Assembly (NCBI RefSeq): GCF_000003815.2
Contig: NC_049991.1
Coordinates: forward strand, 17,315,083 to 17,379,082
DNA length: 64,000 nucleotides
Source: Branchiostoma floridae
Taxonomy: Eukaryota > Chordata > Leptocardii > Amphioxiformes > Branchiostomatidae
Reading direction: 5' to 3'
The stretch's first letter is position 1. Every line of letters begins with the position of its first letter. The position numbers and the translations under genes were made by a program. This document shows, in pieces, positions 35,195-46,300 of this stretch. The notes under the pieces are model-generated. The model was not told the origin of the DNA. It searched no databases and saw only the letters and a list, made by a program, of their open reading frames with translations.

Positions 35195-35645
35195 ACCCTC
35201 AGAAAGAGCTTGAATACAATCGGCAGTAGAAACAAAGCCCATCTTTGAACAAGCACGTCTGTACAATTTACTACAAATGTCCCCGGCCAGGGTAATCCAA
35301 CCCCTGGAAGCCCGCTTACGCAAGTGATTGGTATCTCCTTTCCAGCCGCGTTCTGAGCTGGGGAGAAAGGAGCTTTGATTGGTAATCTTGTGGTGTGATT
35401 GGTACGGCCTCACCAATCAATATCTTCTTCCAACACCCTTGTCAGAACCTCTACACACAAAGCATTGGCGAGAGATCAAGACCAATACTTCGGCGAGCAC
35501 GATTGCGATCTTTTGTTTGGGAGCGCATTCAATCTTCCTCTGAACAAGGGGATATCGGCAAGGCACCTGGTCCTCATATAGCCCAGAACAGGCACTGGAG
35601 AGTAGAAAATGATTGTACAATACAGATCTTTTACAGAAGATGAAA
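35195..35645. promoter_or_regulatory. GC-rich island with clustered CCAAT/ATTGG boxes
   Basis: A repeat-free block with four ATTGG/CCAAT words within about 100 bp (GTGATTGGTA at 35322, TTTGATTGGTAA at 35373, GTGATTGGTAC at 35395, CACCAATCAA at 35410). Frames are open on both strands (60-89 codons) with no domain or matched splice sites. CCAAT clusters are bound by NF-Y in animal promoters; whether this is a promoter or enhancer cannot be told here. Confidence 0.35.
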
Positions 35646-36020
35646 CTTCATTGGCATCACCAAAATTGATTGTACCAAGGTAGTATATTATGTTGCTTTG
35701 TCAAAAAAGATGCAGTAATGTGATATAATAATAAAAAAAAGATTTGAAAGAAATCGTTGTCACATCACAATGATCACATTTTACCCAAATTTCTTGTACA
35801 CATACATGTACGATGATGACCATGAAATTTTATGTAAAATATGTATTATACATGATTGTATAATGTATTNNNNNNNNNNNNNNNNNNNNNNNNNNNNNNN
35901 NNNNNNNNNNNNNNNNNNNNNNNNNNNNNNNNNNNNNNNNNNNNNNNNNNNNNNNNNNNNNNNNNNNNNACAAAGCAACATAATATAAACCTTGGTGCTG
36001 ACTTGGTACTAATTTTATTG
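35646..36020. repeat. Inverted repeat with assembly gap in its loop
   Basis: TATTATGTTGCTTTGTC at about 35687 is mirrored by ACAAAGCAACATAATATA at 35970. The arms extend outward (TTGTACCAAGG on the left; CCTTGG and TTGGTACTAATTTTATT on the right) to about 45-70 bp. The 100-N gap at 35870-35969 lies inside, so the true loop length is unknown. Confidence 0.75.
35870..35969. other. Assembly gap (100 N)
   Basis: Exactly 100 N, a conventional placeholder for unknown length. Confidence 0.99.
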
Positions 36021-36025
36021 TTGTT

Positions 36026-36440
36026 AGGCCACACCAATTTCTTGGATATTTTCACAAAAATATCGTTTTCGGCAGTCGAAAAAAATTTTTTTTTAAATTG
36101 CAAAAAGTCGGGTGAACATATGAGGCTTATATAACACAAAAAAACAAGGTAAGTAGTCTAACACAAAAAAACAAGGTAAGTAGTCAAGTTTTCATCTTTT
36201 CGTGGCATGATTTATCCAATGAATCTCTTCCTTTGATTTGATACCACTGTTCTGAATAAAGGGAATTGTTTTTATACTGTTTTTCTGTGTGTTGCAGTAT
36301 GTGCCCCTGGAATGGGTTTTTTATAGGTCTGCAATATCGAAACCTATATTGTTTTTCTTGGGACTAATTTTTTTTTTTCAAATCGGAAAAAAAATGGGTC
36401 GGAAAATCCGAGAAGCAACAAAATTAAATTGGTGTGGCCT
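36026..36440. mobile_element. MITE with GGCCACACCAATT ends
   Basis: AGGCCACACCAATTTCTTGG at 36026 and AAATTAAATTGGTGTGGCCT ending at 36440 are inverted. TTA flanks both ends (GTTA|GGCC and GGCC|TTAG), suggesting a 3-bp target duplication. The interior contains a second pair (ATCGTTTTCGG / CCGAGAAGC region) and poly-T/A. Another left end of this family is at 63738. Confidence 0.75.
36134..36186. repeat. Two-copy 28-bp tandem repeat
   Basis: AACACAAAAAAACAAGGTAA plus GTAGTC is present twice in succession, inside the MITE. Confidence 0.85.
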
Positions 36441-37079
36441 TAGGGAAACATTAAAAATATAATAAGGGCCCCTCTGAGGATCAAACACCTTTGTTAAATG
36501 ATATCTATTTCTGTGCAACAGATTATTTTTAAGTCGTATCAAAAAGTCTTTTTTTGTGACAGTCACTAGATGCAAAGTGTGATTTTACCTGAAAGCACCA
36601 GTAAGCAGGCAGAACACATATTACATGTACCTTAATCCCATCAAAGTTAACTGTCAAATCACAACTAATGAATGTCTTGCTTCACACAGTTAAGAAAAAT
36701 GCATATGGCATACATAAAAGAAGAAATACCGTCAAGTTGCATATATTGGTTCATAAAGTATCAGGGTGTCAATATAGTTGGAGACGAGTTTTTCAATCAA
36801 GCCTCAGCTTGTCTCTTGCTGAGCTGACTCAAGCTTTTTGCTTTCAAATGAATCAGACGAGTGTGGCCCTGAATTCAAGCGTTCTTTTCAAACGTCACCA
36901 ACTTAATGACCTTGACGACTTGTGCAGTCACTACCTAATGTCTTGAATGAGTTTCAAGGACGGTTTCTTCCAATTACAGAGACTCATTGATTTGAAACTT
37001 GAAAAAAGCAAGCCTTAGGGTTGTTTGGTCATAAGTTGATCCAAGGTCCTTGTGATCTGCCGTATGTATGAAAATCAAT
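36441..37079. other. Intronic sequence
   Basis: No gene or clear repeat. The 92-codon frame at 36668 has no recognisable features. Confidence 0.4.
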
Positions 37080-37400
37080 GCAATCCCCTCCGCGCATTAT
37101 CCTATACCTAAGTTAAAAGGGCAGTGTTGATATCTGGATAGACAAGGCCGCTAACGTGCCTACGCTTCTTGGCGTACGATTTAGCTCCTATCAGGGCGAC
37201 ATATCTTTACGTGAACCTCACAGTCTTGCTCAGCTATCGGACTTTTTTATCTGGGAACTTGGCGAATCTGGCACCTGAGGTCCCGTGAGTGAAGGAGTCA
37301 AGAAGCTCATTTATATCTTAATTGGAGCTGGATGTGATTCAGTTCCCACGAGCCCGTCTGTCGCCTTAGTCTATAATCCAATTTCATAGCTAACTCTGGG
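37080..37400. promoter_or_regulatory. Candidate conserved non-coding island
   Basis: Repeat-free, balanced-composition block with several GATA-type words (TGATATCTGGATAG, TATCTT) and no exon-like frame. Functional role inferred from composition only. Confidence 0.3.
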
Positions 37401-37994
37401 CCTAAAGTGGTTCACAAATTGTTGCTTGCAGTAAATATTAATTTTGGTTTTGTTGACACACTGGTGAGAAGTCCTGTAATTTGAAAAGGGAATTTTTTTT
37501 GACACTGGCATGTTTTATATTCAGTTTCTAGAGTCAGTTGTTTATTGATTGCAGTTCCATCAATCTCCAAATACATTGCAGCACTGTAGGGCGCTGAAAC
37601 CTTCACAGGCATTAACACAAACTTTACACACGTATTGAAGAATTAACAACATTGTAGTAAAATGATAAAACTAACATTAACTTTTACAGGTAGGACATTA
37701 ACAATTACATCACACAAATATTGGGGCCCATTTGACTAATTAATAATCTTACAATAATACAGATGATTAACAGATGCAACCAGCACGCCCGGATGATGAT
37801 GATGAACAGATGATCATATGGCAAATGAGTACAAATGATGAAAAATAAAGCAGGTTGATAGTAGTTGACAATAGTGATGAGAGATCTCAACTAGTGTTAA
37901 CTAATTTTTAAAAGTATTTACTTGCTTTTTTATTCAGAGGGATTACAAAATATGGAATAGGGCTCGTTTTATGAAGCATGGGGCTGGGCAGGAT
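37401..37994. other. AT-rich intronic sequence
   Basis: A short ATGATGATGATGA microsatellite near 37792. Nothing else. Confidence 0.4.
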
Positions 37995-38166
37995 AGTCTC
38001 CAAGCAGATCCTATGCTAGCATAAGATAGTATCAAAAACTGGCACTGAGGAGTGAATCCAGCTTAGGTCTGTGTTTCGCTATCGGGGCAAGGCTACAAGG
38101 CAAACAGACACCTTTTGGATAACAGTTTGGTACTATCTTATGCTAGTGTAGGATCTGCTTGGAGAT
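37995..38166. mobile_element. Fold-back MITE with CTCCAAGCAGATCC ends
   Basis: AGTCTCCAAGCAGATCCTA...GCATAAGATAGTATCAAA is mirrored by TTTGGTACTATCTTATGC...TAGGATCTGCTTGGAGATT. The arms are about 45 bp with a ~75 bp loop. The same end and GATAGTATCA word occur in the element at 145-508. Confidence 0.88.
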
Positions 38167-39187
38167 TGGGGAAGGAAACTGGCATCTGACTCTGTTAACT
38201 TCCAGACACTTAGTCTAAGTTTACCAACTTTAAGGTACAGTCATCTACATTTCCCCAAGAAGACAATTTCAAGTTGATGTCCCCAAGAAGTCAATTTTGA
38301 GTTGATGTTCCATCTAGCATCGTCTTTTAAAACCTAAGGACCAAGATGTGCAACAAGTGTGGCCTTATGGTATGGAAATGGAATTCATCTCCTTTGGGAT
38401 TTGGGTGCCATCTTTTGATGACCCATTTTCGCCATTTAGGCTCACACATAAAGCTGTAGGTATTATAGTGCTTGCAGCCATTAGCATTCAGCTGGTCGTT
38501 GGCACAGCAAGAAGTGTGCTTTAGTCTTGCTGGGTTGGTCCTTAGAGACCATTATGTTGTGAAGGTATATAATCCCAACTAGAATGTGGTCATCTAAACA
38601 TGGTTCAAAGTCCCACAAATGGAGCAGTCACTAGTGTGCTACTTGACTTTACATAAGCAGCAAAGTCAAGCTTGCATTTAAATAAGATGCAGTTTTACAC
38701 TTACAGGTTATGGTTGTGGAACTCTACAATTCAATTACTGTGTAAAATCTGTGTATAATATACTCTACTGCAGCTAGAAGTTCAGTTAAGGACAAGTGTC
38801 ATTTGTTCTTATCGATTCCATCGTGGAGTAGGAACTGTCCCCGAGCAGCCTACATAATTTATATATATTGCCTTGCTTCTCCTATCAGGTCGATCAGGTA
38901 CCGTTACCATAGTCTTTACTCTTATCGGGGACTTGAGGTAATGTCTCAATCACGATGTTTGGGGATGAAATGATTTTTAGGCCCTCTGGCTTTTGAAGAA
39001 TGTTGACCATTCAAGAGTAAAATTAAAAAGATAGTCTGAGATAGATTGTACATCATATTCTCCATTTTGTTTTCTCCTTATAGTCACATCAGAGGAGTTA
39101 AGTGGTGCTGGCATCCGCCTTGGCCCTCCTCCTTCAAACATGTTCAATTGAGTTTTCAGTCCACTGATTGTGATAGCTCCAATTTTA
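38167..39187. other. Intronic sequence
   Basis: A small two-copy repeat at about 38250-38310 (TCCCCAAGAAG.CAATTT.AAGTTGATGT). Otherwise nothing recognisable. Confidence 0.4.
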
Positions 39188-39401
39188 ACCCTAGTTCACC
39201 ATTATCGGCAAGGTAACCTATATTCGTTCTACTTACAAACAGGGACTTTAGGGATATCAAGTTGATAGACAGTGGTTTCAAATTGCATTTTTGTAAGGTA
39301 TTGCAGTTTGAAACCACCGTCCGTTGACTTAATATCCATAAATACCCTAGTCTTGAATACAACGGATAAAGGTTACCCCGCAAATAAAGGTGAACTAGCA
39401 T
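39188..39401. mobile_element. Palindromic MITE, TA-insertion family, copy 2
   Basis: The ends ACCCTAGTTCACC and GGTGAACTAGCAT are flanked by TA (39186-39187 and 39402-39403). The inner arms GGTAACCTATATTCGTT / ACGGATAAAGGTTACC and GTTTCAAATTGCA / TGCAGTTTGAAAC match copy 1. Confidence 0.9.
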
Positions 39402-39700
39402 TAAGTGGGAATTCTATCTTCTAGTATCCCTTCATTTTTTATCTGGGGACACAGAAAGGACAGCAGCGATTTATTCCCTCAGATCAGTAAGCTCATTTCG
39501 CTTCTGGTAAGTCCTGTTCTGACATCAGAGAACGAAGATTGATCGTGTGTTGTAAATCTTGTCGCAGGATTTGCGTCCTTTATTGAACCGTTACAGCGAC
39601 GGAGCGTCCAGGGATTTCCTCATACACAGGACCTGGTGGCAATGTCAAAGTGCTCATTTGTGTAATGGCACGGAATGAGATTAGGTTCTCAGCAGTCTAT
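39402..39700. other. Non-coding, moderately GC-rich
   Basis: 39470-39690 is repeat-free and balanced in composition. No exon seen. Confidence 0.3.
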
Positions 39701-39711
39701 ACCGCCGTTCC

Positions 39712-40430
39712 CGCCTGGAATCCCACATCACAAATCATCCCATTGCCGAACATGTCAGGACTACCTGAGGTCAGACAAGGAGGCTGTGGTGTACATGTAT
39801 CATGTTGTTAGGGACACTCCCAAATGATGTACATGTAGAAAAATGAGTTTGAATGTCTAAGAACTAAAAAACCATTTCCATACTTGACAAATCTTCTTTT
39901 CTCAGCCGTCCCCATATAGAATCCCACATCACAAATCATCCCATCGACTACGTCAGGTCTCGCTGAGGTCAGACAAGGCTGTGGTGTATCGTGTTGTTAG
40001 GGACGCTCTCAACTGATGTACATGTAGGAAAATGAGTTTGAATGTCTTAAAACTAAATCCTTTCCCATACTAGTGTGGAATCCCACATCACAAATCATCC
40101 CATCGCCCAACATGTCAGGTCTCGCTGAAGTCAGACAAGGCTGTGGTGTTACTGTATCGTGTTGTTAGGGACGCTCTCAAATGGTGTACATGTAGGGAAA
40201 TGAGTTTGAATGTCTTAAAACTAAATCCTTTTCCATACCAGTGTGGAATCCCACATCACAAATCATCCCATCGCCCAACATGTCAGGTCTCGCTGAAGTC
40301 AGACAAGGCGGCTGTGGTGTACATGTATCATGTTGTTAGGGACACTCTTAAATGGTGTACATGTAGGGAAATGAGTTTGAATGTCTAAAAAACTAAATCC
40401 ATTTCCATTCTTGACAAATCTACTTTATCC
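39712..40430. repeat. Tandem array, four copies of a 159-201 bp unit
   Basis: TCCCACATCACAAATCATCC starts units at 39721, 39922, 40081 and 40249 (spacing 201, 159, 168). Each has ATGTCAGG, GTCAGACAAGG, TGTTGTTAGGGAC, ATGTACATGTAG and AAATGAGTTTGAATGTCT. The first junction carries an extra CTTGACAAATCTTCTTTTCTC segment that reappears after the last copy (40411) and so was probably part of the ancestral unit. The 81-codon frame at 40143 spans two copies and is not a gene. Confidence 0.92.
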
Positions 40431-41764
40431 ACCAAAACCCATCATCAGTCAACAGTCAGGCTAATTAGTTTTTGCTCAAATAATGAAAGAAAATGAGTTT
40501 GAATGTCTTATATACCTATGACTCATTTTTTCTCATACAATTAGTAATTCTACTTTTCTCAGAAACATAAAGTCCATTCTCTCTGAGTCTCTCTACAGTG
40601 GACCTAGGGTCATTCTGAAGTGAGCTGGAGTGTTTAAGGGCTGCCAGTTGCCATTGTAACTACATGTAAATAATTCTGCGGAAAACTGTGTCACATCTCA
40701 GTCTGCATGTACATATGTCATTTCTATACTCAGCAAGTATGTACTATGTTTATTCCGGTCATCTGAAGCTGCTGTGAGTCCAGTCATTCACAGCAATGTG
40801 TAAAATGCCTCTGGCCAACTATATTTACTATCATGTTATTCCATGCAATAGCTTGCAATGCAATCTCACAATAGTCTCTGAACTGCACTTCATAGTCTAG
40901 TAGTGTGAGAGAGAAATTTTCAGTGCAATTCAACTAATGGTGTTCCCATATACAACACCTGTAACCGCCCCAAATGGTCAATATGCAATTTGGCATCAAA
41001 TTGTCTAGAGTGCCATTGCACTATCAGGTCTCAGTCCAATATATTTTACACTTTGGGCTTTGTTCATATATGTAACATACATCAATCATGAGATCCTGTC
41101 AATAAGATACACAGCAGTTAAGCAAGCATCTGAATTTCAAAATTCATCCAGTTGCTTGAATCAAAATGTTCACCTTCCATAATATAGTATCTTACTAATA
41201 TACTCTTGATGGCATACATAATCATTATCTATACCCACACGCAATAAGACAGATACAAAGATGTCAAATATTAATATCCTTTGGGTTGTATGATAGTGCA
41301 CAGCTTCTACCATATATACATGAAGTACATGACATTGTACATGTAGCATATTTCATCTGAAGAGTGTCTATGACAATTTTGGTTGAGTTTGGTAAATATC
41401 CCTGTAAATGGATTTAGCCCATTATAAATAGTCAGTTGACCAATAACTTGTACTGTTTGACAATCATGTTAATGTTGAATCACACTGGTATGTACATGGT
41501 TCATACAAATGAATTAACCCCTGCCCATAGTACTATAATAGTATAAATTAGCATAGTAAGCAATTATGGTGACCAACAGTGCAGTAACCATTACAATGAC
41601 AGTTACTACACTGTAACACACTTATGGGCCATTGGTCGCTATTGGCCTGTCAGCCAATGGGCCGTTGGATTTTGGCCCACTAAATTTTGAAAGATCTTTG
41701 GGGCAATGTTTCTGGAGGCATGTACTGTTCAAAATGTCACTGCCACATATACATATAGGTAGAC
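40431..41764. other. AT-rich intronic sequence
   Basis: A CCAAT-containing hairpin, GGGCCATTGG...CCAATGGGCC, at 41626-41663. No gene. Confidence 0.4.
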
Positions 41765-42020
41765 ACACATAACAAAGTTTTTGCCAAAATGTTGATAGAG
41801 GTACATGTAGACAATACATAACAAAGTTTTCACCAAAATGTTCCCAGACAAAAAGACACACATTTTCACCAAAATGTTGATAGAAGTATAGACACATGTA
41901 ACAAAGTTCTCACCAAAATGTTGATAGAGGTATAGACATATGTAACATAGTTTTCACCAAAATGTTGATAGTGGTAGACACACACATAATAACAAGGTCT
42001 TTACCAAAATATTGATAGAT
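41765..42020. repeat. Minisatellite, ~50-55 bp unit, five to six copies
   Basis: The unit is TAACAAAGTTTTCACCAAAA plus TGTTGATAGAGGTATAGACA, repeated at about 41768, 41818, 41856, 41899, 41942 and 41990 with truncations. The minus-strand ORF (Phe/Gly/Glu-rich HFGEN repeats) is a by-product. Confidence 0.88.
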
Positions 42021-42279
42021 ATCACTTCAGAATAAGGACCGTGATGTTCATTACATTGGCTTCCAGCTTACAGGAAATTACACTTTATGGCAAAATGCAT
42101 CTAACTCGGGGAGGCATCCCCCAATGGCTCTTTAAGGCAGAAAGATCAAGATGCAAAGAAGTTTAGTGCCCTCAAGCCGACATTGACCTTCTACAACCTT
42201 TGAGTAAATCTACGCCTGCAAATTCTTGCCTGTTCACTGATAACAATACAACATTGCCGATGATTTCAGCACAATGTAT
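42021..42279. other. Non-coding spacer
   Basis: Nothing recognisable. Confidence 0.35.
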
Positions 42280-42560
42280 GACAGGACTGAGCTATACATG
42301 CTGCGCAGTATCAGGTTTCGCCCACGGGGCGTGCCGTTCATCACTCCTGCTCTTGAGCTTTAGAAATCTCCGCCACGGTTTGATGTTGCAGGTAAATGGT
42401 TGAAGGCCTGCGGGGGGATCAAGGATAAGTGAGGGTGGAAACGCGTTTGGCCACATCTGCGGAGACGAGATAAGGACGATGAACGCCGCGTTGTGAGGAA
42501 GCGCTCTCGGCCGACATACTTCGTTCTTAGCGAACGTTAGATAAGGAGATTCAAAAGCTG
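42280..42560. promoter_or_regulatory. GC-rich candidate regulatory island
   Basis: Repeat-free GC-rich block with three GATAAG words (GGATAAGTG, AGATAAGGAC, AGATAAGGAG), the core bound by GATA factors. No coding frame with splice signals. Confidence 0.35.
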
Positions 42561-43770
42561 TATAAGAACCCTAAGTGCACTTTAAAGTGCTATTGTAGCA
42601 TCCTTTCATAGTGCTTGTGATAAAGCCTACACTTTGAATTGCTGTGACTATTGAGCGCAGTGCTGGAGATGATCATTATTCAGCTCAGAGTGAGCCATAA
42701 AACATCTGAAGGAAGTCTCTCGAGACGTTCCTCCCAAGAAAGGAGGAAGTCCACAGGGGTACAATCAGTCCTTAATGTGGTTGTTCAAAATAAATGACTT
42801 AAGCTCACATTAGCTCACATCGACATCAGGCTAAGTTTTGGCATTTTCATGTACCTGCATATTTTGTGCTTGCAAGAACTTTAAATCCGAACAAACTTTT
42901 GACAGAAGAAAGAAATGGTGAACTACCAGCTACTCATGTTCATGTATGTGTTACATATTTTGTCATTGTCAAGAATATGGATTCATTGATACCAGATGGC
43001 ACAATGTACGAAATAGATAGACTAGCATACAATATCACAGCACATTATAGACACCTCTCTAGAAACCTGCTTGTAATGTCTATGCCATAGGTTGCATATT
43101 TCTTAGTGCTCCAGTAGACAAGAGGGTGGAGAAGGAATTGCACACCCCTCCTTCACAATAAAAAGTCATGTGCAGGTCAGGCAAACAGGTTGCCGAACCC
43201 GCCGGCAAATGCCTGTCTGCCTGCTCATCTGTCGAATCGAAAGGAGAATCCAACACCCATGTTTCTGAAGCATTGTGTAGACAATAGAATCAAAATTTAT
43301 AATAGAAATAGAAGTCAAGAGAAAGGTTTGATATTCCTTGGCGACACGCACAAAAATAGCCTTAAAGTTTACAATAATCAACTTCTCTCATATCTATATA
43401 TATATATACAGTGTGAGAGTTTTCTGCTAAATTAAATATGGACAGTGTGAGAGTGCTTATTACTTGGATTTTACTCTCAACGTTGTTTAAACTCTTTATA
43501 ATCAGGTTAAATCTGAAATTATCAACGCCAGGCATTATGGAATATAACTAATTATAAGGATTTAAGCTTTACAGCTTTTCTTCAATTAAGCTTTGTCTGG
43601 GCTTTGTCATGGTGTTTATTGAAGAGACTTAATCTTGCTTCACGCTACTGTTCGTCTGCCATTTATTCAATATTTGCAGTATCCCACTGCCCTTTTACTT
43701 CCGACTGATAAGATGCTCACCCATGGCTTGAGAAGACACCGGGCCTGGCAAAATGACATTATTCAAACTC
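42561..43770. other. Intronic sequence
   Basis: A (TA)n run at 43394-43408. No supported gene. Confidence 0.4.
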
Positions 43771-43779
43771 AGTGTCTTT

Positions 43780-44110
43780 GATAGTTACAGTCCTGTGAAA
43801 ATATTCTTTGAAAACATTAGGAACCATCGTTCACATGGAATAAGGGATGTATTTGGAGTGTGTGTCACATTGTTTTTTTGTCCAACAGCCAGCATAGAAA
43901 ACCTTTCATCAAGGGTTACCTTTGACTGCTCAGACAGCATTATTTATGATCAGTTGTGTAAAAGTATTCTTTGAAAACATTAGAGATCATCATTCACATA
44001 GAATAAGAATATAGGATTGTCACATTGGGCTTTTTTGTCCCACATGTAGCTGGCATCCTTTCATCAAGGGTAACCTTTGACTACTTGGACAGTATTATTT
44101 ATGATCAGGA
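43780..44110. repeat. Two-copy tandem duplication, ~163 bp unit
   Basis: ATTCTTTGAAAACATTAG (43803 and 43966), TTCACAT.GAATAAG, TTTTTTGTCC.ACA, TTTCATCAAGGGT.ACCTT and CAGCATTATTTATGATCAG recur in order. Confidence 0.88.
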
Positions 44111-44216
44111 ACCACAGGCCATAGCAAGCTCAGAAAATCATGGCCCCCTAGTCAGTTACCCTTTGGTTACTCTTGAATCATTGGACTTCAAGGCCCCCTC
44201 CCCATTGAAAAATATT

Positions 44217-44551
44217 CAGGGCTCAAAATACTTTTTTCTGCATGCCTGCACTGGTGTTGGTAACATTGGAAATTACCTGCACCAGACAAATTTTATCTGC
44301 ATGACTCAGAATTGAGGAAGCATTGATCATACTAATAACTGTTCAGAAGCCATTGTTATTATTTCTTCAATACTTCATAGGTGGTACCAGTTAACGAAGC
44401 TAGTTAAATCCACATACACCTACGTCATAGTACATGTATACTAAAAACCCAGTACATGGACTTGTGCAGGTTAGGTGCAGGTAGACATCACACATACCTG
44501 CACAGCTCCAATTTTACCTGCACTTTTATGCAGGTGATATTTCAAGCCCTG
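44217..44551. mobile_element. CAGGGCTC-family transposon, copy with 5-bp target duplication
   Basis: CAGGGCTCAAAATAC...GATATTTCAAGCCCTG, flanked by ATATT on both sides (44212-44216 and 44552-44556). The interior has repeated ACCTGCAC/GTGCAGGT words and closely matches the element at 55160. Confidence 0.88.
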
Positions 44552-44556
44552 ATATT

Positions 44557-45190
44557 CCATGATGGGAAGGTGTCAATGACCTTAGCTAAAGCGAGGCCTG
44601 GTATTTTGTGAACAGTTTGAATAGCTAATGAGAAGGAAGTAGTTATTTTTGTTCGACCATTGGAACTAATAGGTTTAAATGATTCTTGTGGAGTATAAAC
44701 AGTTGGAACGTTTGCCAAAATGTTTCTGTGGCATCTGACGCAGAATGTCACTGCTGTTGTCACTGCTGATATTTGTCTCCCCAATTCTACTATTTTGCAA
44801 GTTTATCATCATCATACCTTATCACTCCATCTCCTAAGCCAGCAGCGGGCTGCTTCTTGGCCTCTCTCAGATCACTGTCCGAGCAGGTTTTGCAAGTTAG
44901 CTTTTATGTAACAAGTATTTTGTGACAAGTTTATCGTCTTAACGACTAGGAAAGCTGACAAGTTAACATGACATTTTCATTAATTGTCTATGAAAGGCCA
45001 TTGCTGTAATTTGAAGAAGCATTGCAGTGTAGACACATTTATTCTGAATGGCTGGTGTAACCTTTTAAGTTTCAAAGGGCATATTTGAAATTCTTGTGTT
45101 TCTAAAGGCCATGAAGGACCCTTCAAATTCTTGCCACTATCTTGATCACCAGCTGCTTGAAATCTAACGTTTTTTTCTTAAACAAATGAC
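44557..45190. other. Intronic sequence
   Basis: No gene or repeat recognised. Frames at 44542-44784 (-) and 44720-44911 (+) show no domains. Confidence 0.35.
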
Positions 45191-45193
45191 TGA

Positions 45194-45586
45194 TCATTTA
45201 CTGTATTCAAAGGAAATAGTCGAGTTTGAACTGAAACGGCCTTGAAGAAAAATGGCGCTGGTAATCAGCTGATTAATGGGAGAGCTTCTTTGAAGTCTTC
45301 TCCGGCGATGATGGCCGTCACGACTGTGGAAACTACGTCCTGTTCGTCGTGCAGAAACGATAGAACAGCCGCTAACGACATCAGCGATGATAACAGCACT
45401 TAGCGGGATCAAAGGTAGCTCCGCAAACAAGGTGTTCAAGATGCTGCTTTGTAGAGTGACCAATTCTTGATGATGTGAATCAGATTCTCTTTTCTTGTTT
45501 GCTCCACGACTGCTGCAGCTAATCCACTTTACTTTGGCATTATCTGCTTCTGACGGCCACATCCTGATTGAATTCTCAACCTCCAT
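45194..45586 (-). other. 130-codon open frame in a GC-rich island, coding status unclear
   Basis: The minus-strand frame is the longest ATG-initiated frame here apart from the gap-adjacent one at 52145. It begins MEVENSIRMWPSEADNAKVK and ends after a hydrophobic segment (PLIPLSAVIIADVVSG) and an Arg/His-rich stretch. No homology is recognised and no splice sites were needed. The block is GC-richer than its surroundings. It could be an unannotated single-exon gene, a decayed exon or regulatory DNA. GC3 bias is weaker than in exons A and B, which argues against coding. Confidence 0.2.
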
Positions 45587-45599
45587 GTAGATTTACTCG

Positions 45600-46014
45600 A
45601 TTAATTTGCGAGTCGTGATGTGAACAGAAAATAACACCAATATAGCATCTATAAGTGGAGCTTCCACATAACACTATTTACATCTAATGTTGCGTTAGTG
45701 TGTTTTTTCTAGGTAGTTGAAGAGTTGTCGATTGGAAAGTTTTGCTTACAGTAGCTAAATTTTCAGCACCAGGGACAGCACTGAATGTATTCAAGAGATC
45801 AGCACTGCATAAAATCCCATCTGCAGCACTCCACGAAATCCAATATTCAAAGATGCAGTTTGGAGGATTAGGACAAACAAAAAACAGATTTCAATATTTT
45901 CCAGTTTGAGATTGGATTTCATGTAGTGCATGTTCCCAAATTTTGACACCAGAGTCACCAGACGCTCCTACTAACTTCATCACATCCACAAGATGTTAAC
46001 CTGAGGCTCCTTCT
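45600..46014. other. Non-coding spacer
   Basis: Nothing recognisable. Confidence 0.35.
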
Positions 46015-46300
46015 TCATGAAACTCCATCATCCACAGAAAAATGATGGAGTGGTGCCTGCCACGCCAACAATCCCTCGCTGCGAAACAATGGAAAATTCT
46101 GTATTTCAGTCCCGCAGACGGGGATTTGATGGATTGCGGAAGCGTTGGAAACATCATGGTCGGTCTTAGCACGTCTACACCGCCGCAGAAATTGTTCCAG
46201 TAATGACCCCTTTTGGTGCTTTTGAGCCATTTTCACTGCTACAAGAAAGCATTTGTAAATCTCTGAAGTGTCAGACAAATGCTCGGAAAGGCTGATGTTA
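46015..46300. promoter_or_regulatory. GC-rich island of unknown role
   Basis: Composition differs from the AT-rich flanks. The minus strand holds an 87-codon frame (MSDTSEIYKCFLVAVKMAQK start) with no recognised domain. A regulatory element or old exon are both possible. Confidence 0.25.

Noticed and set aside
35770-36139. ORFs containing long runs of X
   Set aside because: They read through the 100-N gap.
40143-40388. 81-codon ORF with an internal repeat (VLLYRVVRDALKWCTCREMS)
   Set aside because: It spans two units of the 159-201 bp array at 39712-40430.
39712-40430. Possible CRISPR-like repeat-spacer structure
   Set aside because: Units are contiguous 159-201 bp direct repeats without short repeats and unique spacers; the sequence is from an animal-type genome.
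41622-41897. Minus-strand ORF with HFGEN repeats
   Set aside because: Translation of the 50-55 bp minisatellite.
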